DNA of 25,299 nt from an uncultured Planctomycetaceae bacterium (GTDB lineage: Bacteria; Planctomycetota; Planctomycetia; Pirellulales; UBA1268): assembly GCA_937926325.1 (NCBI GenBank), contig CALAZQ010000513.1, positions 1-25,299 on the forward strand, given 5' to 3'. Every line of letters starts with the position of its first letter. Position 1 is the stretch's first letter. Shown in pieces: positions 14,257-21,003 of this stretch. The notes beneath the pieces were generated by a model that saw only the letters and a program-made list of their open reading frames with translations, searched no databases and had not been told where the DNA came from. The translations under genes and the position numbers were made by a program.

Positions 14257-16008
14257 ATGAACCTGTTCGCTCCGTCAACGCACCTGCTGCTGGTCATCCT
14301 GCTGCCTCTGGCAGGAGCCGGCATCATCTGGCTGCTGGGCAGCCGTGGGCTGCAGACGGTGCGGCAGAGTGCCGCGATCACGGCGGTGCTGACGCTCGTT
14401 GCTGCTGCCTGGCTCGTGTTGCGATACCTCGCGAGTGCCGAGGCGGCGGCTGGCCAGCCGTTTGCGGTGCTCTCAGTGCCCTGGCTGACCGGGGGGATTT
14501 TTGACATCCGGCTGTCGGTCGGCCTCGACGGTCTGTCACTCTGGCTGTTCGGGCTGTCGGCCCTGCTTTCGCTGACGGCGATCATGGTCAGCTGGGATGC
14601 CATCAAGGAGGGGGCGGTCGGGTTTTACATGCTGCTGCTCCTCCTCGAGGCGGCGATGCTCGGGGTCTTTGCCGCCCGCGACATCATCCTGTTCTACGTC
14701 TTCTTTGAATTCACCCTGGTGCCGCTGTTCTTCCTGATCGGCATCTGGGGCCACGATGAACGCCGCCGGGCGGCGGTGACCTTCTTTCTCTACACCCTCG
14801 CCGGCAGTGTGCTTGCCTTCCTGGGGCTGGTGACCATCGTCCTCTGGAACGCCTCGCACACCGGCAGCATCACCTTTGATATCGACCTGCTGACGGCAGG
14901 ACTCACCCAGCATCCACTGCCGATGGACGCTGAGGGCGGCTATCTGCAGTGGCTGGTGTTTTTGGCCCTGATGGTTGGCTTTGCGGTGAAGGTGCCGATT
15001 TTCCCGTTTCACACCTGGTTGCCCCTGGCCCACGTCGAGGCCCCCACCGGCGGCAGCGTCGATCTGGCAGGTGTCCTGCTGAAGATTGGCATCTACGGCT
15101 TCCTCCGGTTCTCGCTGCCGATGCTGCCCGAGGCCACCGCCCTGGCGGCCCCCTGGCTGTTTGCGCTGGGAGCCTTCGGCATCGTCTACGGAGCACTCGT
15201 CGCCCTGGTCCAGCAGGATCTCAAGCGGCTGATTGCCTATTCGTCAGTCAGCCACATGGGCTATGTCGTGATGGGGCTGTTCGCCCTCGAGCCGGTGGCA
15301 ATTGAGGGGGCGAACCTGCAACTGATCAACCACGGCCTCTCCTCGGCGGGCCTCTTCGCGTTGGTCGGCATGCTCTATGAGCGGTTCCACACCCGGTCGA
15401 TCGCCAGCCTTGGCGGAGTCGCCACCAAGGCCCCGTGGCTGACCGTAATGTTCATGCTGTTCACCTTTTCGAGCATCGGCCTGCCGGGGCTGAATGGGTT
15501 CGTCGGTGAATTCATGATTCTGGCCGGCTCCTTTCAGCGGGCCTGGACCGGCGTCAACGTCGGGCTTGAGCAGAGCTATCTGCTGCTGGCCCTCATGGGC
15601 GTCGTCGGGGTGGTGCTGGGGGCGTGGTACATGCTCTGGGCGGTCGAGCGGGTCTTCTTTGGAACTTCACGGCTGCCCCCCTCACACGAGGCCGACGGTG
15701 AATCGGCCGAGTCGCTCGATCTCCGCTGGCACGAAATTACCGCCCTCGCCCCGTTGGCAGTGTTCGTCCTCTGGATTGGCCTGACCCCAGCCAGCTTCCT
15801 CGGCCCACCGGCGGCAACCGTGCGGAAACTTTCTCTCGCCTCCAGCGAGGCTTTCAACAATCAGATGCACCCGGGCGGTGTCCCCAGGGCCGATCAGGAG
15901 CATGACCTGATCACGCATGCCCCGCCACCGCCGGCAGCCTCTGTCCCGCAGCCAGACTCCGTGCAGGAACTGGCCACTGTCGCCCCCTCCACTCCAGCCG
16001 CTCGCTAA
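14257..16008 (+). CDS. nuoM: NADH-quinone oxidoreductase subunit M
   Basis: An antiporter-like proton-pumping subunit (ND4 homologue), 583 residues. Pump residues are E151 in FYVFFEFTLVPLFFLIG (TM5), K245 in AVKVPIFPFHTWLPLAHVEA (TM7) and the TM12 glutamate in NGFVGEFMIL. The long C-terminal tail of about 60-70 residues after the last helix is hydrophilic and ends in a Pro/Ala-rich stretch; E. coli NuoM, at 509 residues, lacks it. The ATG at 14257 begins right before the first helix (MNLFAPSTHLLLVILLPL). An upstream in-frame ATG at 14086 lies inside nuoL and is rejected. The TAA stop shares its last base with the nuoN start (TAATG). Confidence 0.95.
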   Translation: MNLFAPSTHLLLVILLPLAGAGIIWLLGSRGLQTVRQSAAITAVLTLVAAAWLVLRYLASAEAAAGQPFAVLSVPWLTGGIFDIRLSVGLDGLSLWLFGLSALLSLTAIMVSWDAIKEGAVGFYMLLLLLEAAMLGVFAARDIILFYVFFEFTLVPLFFLIGIWGHDERRRAAVTFFLYTLAGSVLAFLGLVTIVLWNASHTGSITFDIDLLTAGLTQHPLPMDAEGGYLQWLVFLALMVGFAVKVPIFPFHTWLPLAHVEAPTGGSVDLAGVLLKIGIYGFLRFSLPMLPEATALAAPWLFALGAFGIVYGALVALVQQDLKRLIAYSSVSHMGYVVMGLFALEPVAIEGANLQLINHGLSSAGLFALVGMLYERFHTRSIASLGGVATKAPWLTVMFMLFTFSSIGLPGLNGFVGEFMILAGSFQRAWTGVNVGLEQSYLLLALMGVVGVVLGAWYMLWAVERVFFGTSRLPPSHEADGESAESLDLRWHEITALAPLAVFVLWIGLTPASFLGPPAATVRKLSLASSEAFNNQMHPGGVPRADQEHDLITHAPPPPAASVPQPDSVQELATVAPSTPAAR

Positions 16009-17771
16009 TGACAACTTCGTTTGAAACCCTGCTCTTGCTCATCCCCGAGGTGATGCTGTTCCTTGCCGCCCTGGTGGCCTATTTAGCTGCTGCCTTCGGG
16101 GGACTGCGGTCGGGCTGGCTGGTGGCGGTGATCGGGCTGGGAATCGCCCTGCTGCTGGCCGGCGGCCAGCCGACTGATGGTGCGGTGATCTCCTCTGGTC
16201 CGGTTACGCTCGACGGGTTTTCAGCCTATGTCCGGCTGCTGACTTATGGAGCCGGCCTGCTGCTGGCGCTGGTGCAAGCGGGTGACCACTGGCGGGCTGC
16301 GGTTCAGGCCGACGGTGGTGGCCGCAGGCACGGCACCGGCGAAGAGGCCGGGACGTTTCTGATTCTGCTGGCGGGCCTCGCGCTGGTCGGGTTGGCCAAC
16401 GATCTCGTCCTGCTGTTTGTCGGGCTGGAACTGGTTTCAATTCCGACCTACATCCTGCTGGCGCTGAAGCGGAACGATGCCGCGGGCCAAGAGGCGAGCC
16501 TGAAGTATTTCTTCCTGTCACTGGTGGCCTCTGCGCTGTTCCTCTACTCGGTCGTCTGCCTCTATGGCCTGGGCGGCTCAACCTCGCTGCCCGCCATTGG
16601 CAGTCAACTGCGGGCTCTCGGCAGTACCCCGGCAGCCGCAGCTGATGCGGTGATGGTCGGCACCATCACCGCCAGCATGGCGGCTGTCCTGCTGCCGGTG
16701 ACACTGGGCATGGCCCTCGCCGGGGCTGCCTTCCGACTGGCAGCTGTGCCGATGCACTTCTATGCCCCCGATGTCTACGAAGGCACCAGTCCCAGCAATG
16801 CAGCTGTCCTCTCGACCCTGCCCAAGGTGGCCGGCGTGGTGGTGCTGGCGCGGATTGTCTCGCTCGCCCTGCCGCCGCTGGGCAGTGGCCAGCCGGCCGG
16901 ACCGGTGGCGGCCACACTGTTGTCCCATGCCTGGCAGATGCTCGCCGTGGTGGCGGCAGTCACCATGACTGTTGGCAACTGCATGGCCCTGCTACAGACC
17001 AACCTGCGGCGGCTGCTGGCCTGCTCGTCAATTGCCCATGCCGGCTATCTGCTCGTTGGCCTGGCGGCGGCGGCTGCGGTCAGTGGCACTGGGCCACTCG
17101 GGGCCGAACCACTGGCGGCTGACCCGCTCAGCCTCGACGGCATGGCAGCCACGCTCTTCTACCTGGCCACGTACTTGGCAGCGACCGTCGGCCTGTTTGG
17201 CGGCCTGACCTATCTGGGCCACCGCTGGCCGGAGTGGTCGGCCACCAGTCAGGAACGGCCGCAGCTCGAGGAGCTCGAAACAGTCGATGATCTCAACGGT
17301 CTCTCAGGAACCAACCCTGTGGCAGCCTTCTGCCTGGCAGTCTTCCTGCTGAGCCTGGCTGGCATCCCCCCCTTCCCCGGTTTCTGGGGCAAACTCTCGC
17401 TGGTGACCGCATCGCTGAGTGTCGATAGCGGCATGGCGGTCTTTGGTGACCGGCAGCAGTGGTTTTTGGGGCTGACAATCGTGCTGGTCCTCAACGCCGC
17501 TATTGCCGCCGCCTATTACCTGCGGCTGATCACGGCGATGTACTTCAAGACCACCCAGAAGGGTGTGCAGGCTGACGGCGGCCTGTCGGCCGGCTTGGCG
17601 ATGCTGACCTGCCTGCTGGTCATCGTGTCGTTGTCACTGCGGCCGCGGGGGCTGTTCATGACGGCCAGCCGGGCCGGCGGCACGCTCTCCGGAGCGATTG
17701 AGGGTGAGCTCAGCGTCACCCGAACGGCTGAGCACCTGCTGGTGTCAGCGGAAACGGAGCAGATGCGATGA
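16008..17771 (+). CDS. nuoN: NADH-quinone oxidoreductase subunit N
   Basis: An antiporter-like proton-pumping subunit (ND2 homologue), 587 residues. The TM5 glutamate E141 (GLELVSIP) and K166 (EASLKYFF) keep the E. coli spacing of 25 residues. The TM8 lysine (STLPKVAG) and TM12 lysine (GFWGKLSLV) are present. At the TM7 position, where E. coli has K217 (FKLSLVPFH), this protein reads FRLAAVPMHFYAPDVYEG, giving R243. About 18 extra residues lie between TM6 and TM7 relative to E. coli. Start and stop are both overlapped: TAATG with nuoM and ATGA with mrp. No Shine-Dalgarno site precedes the start, so reinitiation after nuoM is likely. Confidence 0.95.
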   Translation: MTTSFETLLLLIPEVMLFLAALVAYLAAAFGGLRSGWLVAVIGLGIALLLAGGQPTDGAVISSGPVTLDGFSAYVRLLTYGAGLLLALVQAGDHWRAAVQADGGGRRHGTGEEAGTFLILLAGLALVGLANDLVLLFVGLELVSIPTYILLALKRNDAAGQEASLKYFFLSLVASALFLYSVVCLYGLGGSTSLPAIGSQLRALGSTPAAAADAVMVGTITASMAAVLLPVTLGMALAGAAFRLAAVPMHFYAPDVYEGTSPSNAAVLSTLPKVAGVVVLARIVSLALPPLGSGQPAGPVAATLLSHAWQMLAVVAAVTMTVGNCMALLQTNLRRLLACSSIAHAGYLLVGLAAAAAVSGTGPLGAEPLAADPLSLDGMAATLFYLATYLAATVGLFGGLTYLGHRWPEWSATSQERPQLEELETVDDLNGLSGTNPVAAFCLAVFLLSLAGIPPFPGFWGKLSLVTASLSVDSGMAVFGDRQQWFLGLTIVLVLNAAIAAAYYLRLITAMYFKTTQKGVQADGGLSAGLAMLTCLLVIVSLSLRPRGLFMTASRAGGTLSGAIEGELSVTRTAEHLLVSAETEQMR

Positions 17772-18889
17772 GCGGCATCCCGACACCCGACGCCATCCGC
17801 GGCATCCTGGCCGACATTGCCGACCCGGAATCGGGCCGGCCCCTGACCGACATGGGACAGGTCGGCAGCATCACAGCTGATGCCGGCAAAATTACTGTAG
17901 CGATCGGCCTGACGACCCACTCGGGCATCCTCTGGAAGCAGACCCGCGGGCGAATCGAAGAGCGGCTGCGGACTGCCTTTCCGGCGGTCGCCGATGTGTC
18001 GGTCACGATTACCGTCCACCAGCGGCCTCCCACCAAGCTCGGCCAGATTGGCCTGGAGGCCAAGAGTGTAATTGCCGTCGGCTCGGGCAAAGGTGGTGTC
18101 GGCAAGAGCACCATCGCCGTGTCGCTCGCCATCGGGCTGGCCCGGGCCGGCAGCCGAGTGGGGATTCTCGATGCCGATGTCTACGGGCCGAGTGTGCCGC
18201 ACCTGGTCGGCCTCGAAGGCCGGCCGGCGATTCAAGAAGGCCGGATCGTGCCGCAGCAGCTTGACCCCGGCCAGCCGGCCGAGCCACTACCCGACGGCCT
18301 TGCCGTGCAGACGATGCCGGTGATGTCGATGGGCTTCATGGTGCCGCCGGGCGAGGCGGTCGTCTGGCGGGGCCCGATGCTCCACGGCGCGATCACCCAG
18401 ATGCTCCGCGACACCCTCTGGGGACCGCTCGACTATCTCATCATCGACATGCCGCCCGGCACGGGCGACATTGCCCTGACGCTGTCGCAGGTGCTGCCGC
18501 TCTCCGGAGCCGTGGTGGTCTGCACGCCACAGGACGTCGCCCTGCTCGATGCCACCAAGGCGATCGCGATGTTCCAGAAGGTGAACATTCCGGTTCTCGG
18601 CATGGTGGAGAACATGAGCTTCTTCGTCTGCCCGGACACCGGCAAGCGGTATGACATCTTCGGCACGGGTGGGGCTGAACGGACGGCCAAGGAACACGAA
18701 ATTCCCTTCCTCGGCGAGGTGCCCATCCAGATTCCGATTCGCGAGCATGGTGATGCCGGCCGGACGGCCGCCAACTACGACGACGCCCAGGCCCGGCCCT
18801 ACCTTGAAGCAATCTGCAGTCGGCTCGTCGGTGGCCTGGCCGCCCGTCATGCTTCGGCGCCACCGATGCCATCTCTCCCAACCCTCTAG
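17768..18889 (+). CDS. mrp: Mrp/ApbC/Ind1-type P-loop Fe-S cluster carrier
   Basis: A 373-residue cytoplasmic ATPase of the Mrp/NBP35 family, which carries and transfers [4Fe-4S] clusters. Residues 1-85 form a MIP18 (DUF59) domain. The P-loop domain begins at about 100 with the deviant Walker A GSGKGGVGKS (105-114), followed by ILDADVYGPS and the Walker B-like IIDMPPGTGD. The family's CxxC metal site after VENMS reads C288-P-D-T291, so the second cysteine is missing. The start overlaps the nuoN stop by 4 bases, with GGAG at 17756-17759. This tight link to nuo fits the known role of the eukaryotic homologue Ind1/NUBPL in complex I assembly, but a dedicated role here is inference. Confidence 0.93.
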   Translation: MSGIPTPDAIRGILADIADPESGRPLTDMGQVGSITADAGKITVAIGLTTHSGILWKQTRGRIEERLRTAFPAVADVSVTITVHQRPPTKLGQIGLEAKSVIAVGSGKGGVGKSTIAVSLAIGLARAGSRVGILDADVYGPSVPHLVGLEGRPAIQEGRIVPQQLDPGQPAEPLPDGLAVQTMPVMSMGFMVPPGEAVVWRGPMLHGAITQMLRDTLWGPLDYLIIDMPPGTGDIALTLSQVLPLSGAVVVCTPQDVALLDATKAIAMFQKVNIPVLGMVENMSFFVCPDTGKRYDIFGTGGAERTAKEHEIPFLGEVPIQIPIREHGDAGRTAANYDDAQARPYLEAICSRLVGGLAARHASAPPMPSLPTL

Positions 18890-18899
18890 CAGGCTGGCC

Positions 18900-19262
18900 A
18901 TGGAAAACCCGCAGACAGCCGCCGAACTTGCGGCCAAGAAGTGTGTCCCCTGTGAAGGGGGCGTGCCCAAGCTATCGGTTGCCGAGGCTGAAGCCCAACT
19001 GGCGGCCGTGCCAGAGTGGCGGCTGACGCATGACGGCACCCGCATCCGCCGGGACTGGACCCTGAAAACCTTCCGTGACGGCATCCGGCTGCTCAACAAC
19101 GTCGGTGCCCTTGCCGAACGCGAACAGCACCACCCCGATCTGCACCTTGTCGGCTATCGGCAGGTCTGGGTTGAACTGACCACCCACGCCATCGGCGGCC
19201 TGTCAGAAAACGACTTTATTCTGGCTGCCAAGATCGACGCGATTGCCCCGGCTGGCGAGTAG
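18900..19262 (+). CDS. phhB: Pterin-4a-carbinolamine dehydratase
   Basis: A 120-residue enzyme that dehydrates 4a-hydroxytetrahydrobiopterin, recycling the pterin cofactor of aromatic amino acid hydroxylases. The family opening KKCVPCEGGVPKLS is present (C15, C18), as is the catalytic histidine motif EREQHHPDLHL. The C-terminal VELTTHAIGGLSENDFILAAKID is likewise typical (about residues 91-113). The start at 18900 lies 10 bases after the mrp stop; an upstream in-frame extension would overlap mrp and has no family support. No aromatic amino acid hydroxylase is in the window. It is probably the last gene of the nuo transcript, although no terminator is visible in the 16 bp before the convergent aminotransferase gene. 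Confidence 0.9.
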   Translation: MENPQTAAELAAKKCVPCEGGVPKLSVAEAEAQLAAVPEWRLTHDGTRIRRDWTLKTFRDGIRLLNNVGALAEREQHHPDLHLVGYRQVWVELTTHAIGGLSENDFILAAKIDAIAPAGE

Positions 19263-19278
19263 CGTTCACGCAACTCCT

Positions 19279-20655
19279 CTACCCCAGGCTTTCCAGGCCC
19301 GCCTCGACCACCGCCAGCCCTTCATCGAGTTGCTCAGGCGCCAGGGTCAGCGGAATCAGGAACCGCAGCACGTTGCCGTGGGTACCGCAGGCCATCAGGA
19401 TCAGGCCGTGTTCGTAGGCATAGCGAACCAGGGCCTGGGCTGCCGGCTTGTCAGGCTCTTTGGTGAATCGGTCAGCCACCAACTCGATCGCCCGCATCGG
19501 GCCGAGGCCGCGGGTCTGGCCGATCCGAGGAAACCGCCGGGCAAAGTCCTCCAGCCGCCCCCGCAGCTGCTCGCCCAGGTGCCTGGCATGAGCCAGTACC
19601 GCCGGATCCTCAAATCGGTCGAGCACGGCCAGCGCCGCCGCACAGGCCAGCGGGTTCCCGCAGTAGGTGCCGCCCACGCCACCCAGACCGACAGCATCGA
19701 TCACCTCAGCCCGGCCGGTGACCGCTGACAGCGGGAGGCCGTTGGCCAGTCCCTTGGCCATCACGACCACGTCAGGAGTGACGCCCAGTTGCTGGCAGGC
19801 CAGCAGACTGCCGGTCCGGCCGAAGCCGGTCTGGACCTCATCGAAGATCAGCACGACCCCGTGCTGATCACACCATTCTCGCAACAGCTTGAGGAATGGC
19901 GCGGGGGCCGGGATGAAGCCCCCCTCACCCGCCACCGGCTCGATGATGACCGCCGCCACATTGGCTTCACCAATTTGAGCCCGGGCCATCTCCGCAAAGG
20001 CAGCGAAGGCTTCCCGGCAGAGGCACCGCTGGAGCTGGCAACCGCCATCATGCAGACCGGGGCAGGCACCGGGGTCACCGGCCACACCTGGCCAGCGGTA
20101 GAAGTCGGGATAGGCAGCCCGATAGACCTCCGCGGGAAAGGGGGCAAAGCCGCTCTTGTACGGATTGGCCTTCGCGGTCAGGGCCATCGCCATGTAGGTG
20201 CGACCATGATAGCCGTGCTCAAAGGCAATCACCGCCTGCCGGCCGGTTGCGGCCCGGGCAAACTTGACGGCATTCTCGACCGCCTCGGCACCCGAGTTGG
20301 CGAGGAAGGTTTTGCAGGGGCCTGCTTCGGGCAGCAGGCCGTTGAGCCGCTCCGCCAGCTTGATGTAGCCCTCATAGGCCACCACGTTGATGCTGGTGTG
20401 GACGAACTGCTCGGCCTGAGTTGCGATTGCCGCCATCACGGCCGGATCACGGTGGCCGAGATTGGTGACCCCGATGCCGCTGGCAAAGTCGAGAAAGCGA
20501 TTGCCATCGACGTCGGTGATCACCGCCCCTTCGGCATGAGCTGCAACAACCGGCGTGGTATGGAACGGCCCCGGCGCCACATGCTGCTGCCGGGCAGCAA
20601 ACAGTTCGCGTGACCGGGGGCCGGGAATCTCTGTCTGTAGCTGAATTGATGCCAT
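19279..20655 (-). CDS. Class III PLP aminotransferase, 4-aminobutyrate aminotransferase-like
   Basis: A 458-residue PLP-dependent enzyme of the GabT/ornithine aminotransferase family, which would move an omega-amino group to 2-oxoglutarate. The phosphate-binding SGAEAVENAVK (from S121), the aromatic-ring motif HGYHGRT, the acidic D272 in IFDEVQTGFGR and the Schiff-base lysine K301 in VMAKGLANGLPLS are all present. Between VYRAAYPDFYRW and the family motif IIEPVAGEGG there is an insertion with four cysteines: C198, C206, C211 and C213. The start is supported by GAGGAC about 6 bases upstream on the minus strand. It converges with phhB and stands alone. 4-Aminobutyrate is the best substrate guess; acetylornithine and lysine-type relatives cannot be excluded. 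Confidence 0.85.
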   Translation of the reverse strand: MASIQLQTEIPGPRSRELFAARQQHVAPGPFHTTPVVAAHAEGAVITDVDGNRFLDFASGIGVTNLGHRDPAVMAAIATQAEQFVHTSINVVAYEGYIKLAERLNGLLPEAGPCKTFLANSGAEAVENAVKFARAATGRQAVIAFEHGYHGRTYMAMALTAKANPYKSGFAPFPAEVYRAAYPDFYRWPGVAGDPGACPGLHDGGCQLQRCLCREAFAAFAEMARAQIGEANVAAVIIEPVAGEGGFIPAPAPFLKLLREWCDQHGVVLIFDEVQTGFGRTGSLLACQQLGVTPDVVVMAKGLANGLPLSAVTGRAEVIDAVGLGGVGGTYCGNPLACAAALAVLDRFEDPAVLAHARHLGEQLRGRLEDFARRFPRIGQTRGLGPMRAIELVADRFTKEPDKPAAQALVRYAYEHGLILMACGTHGNVLRFLIPLTLAPEQLDEGLAVVEAGLESLG

Positions 20656-21003
20656 CGCCTGTCCTCACAATCGCAACGCCGCCGGCAGAACCGGCACAGA
20701 TGTCGTAGGAGCCTTTTTCTACGCGGCTGCCAGGCCCAGCGTTCGACCCCCCGGCCAAACCTAGTGCGTTCGCATGACCATGGCGACGAAAGAACCTGCG
20801 ATCGTGCGAAAAGAAACCTTTGGCGGGTTTCCGCCACACGCATGCATTCATCCTACTAATTTTTGTTGGTCATAAGTATTGCTGACGCCCCAACATCAAC
20901 CAATGTTCCAAGTGCGAGCCAAACCTGAGCAATGCGCCGCTGCCACATCGTGTGGTCGAAACTTCTGGCGGTCCTTGGGCGTTTCCTTGCCGTCCTCCCC
21001 ACC
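20656..21003. other. Divergent intergenic region between aminotransferase and cytochrome genes
   Basis: I see no gene here. Near the aminotransferase start are a 5-bp hairpin, GCCGG-CAGAA-CCGGC (20681-20695), and a stem CGTAG/CTACG around a T-rich loop (20704-20723). A locally A+T-rich patch at about 20850-20890 contains CATAAGTATT and is the best place for a plus-strand promoter of the cytochrome gene. I cannot identify a clear -35/-10 pair. An in-frame ATG at 20932 would lengthen the cytochrome by 24 residues. Confidence 0.45.

Noticed and set aside
19789..20613. 274-codon plus-strand open frame opposite the aminotransferase
   Set aside because: Antisense to a full-length PLP enzyme with all active-site motifs; no family resemblance.
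20932..21003. Upstream ATG start for the cytochrome gene, adding 24 residues
   Set aside because: It would bury the signal peptide behind a longer basic and hydrophobic segment. The ATG at 21004 gives a normal Sec signal and a leader like those in nuo. It is not fully excluded.
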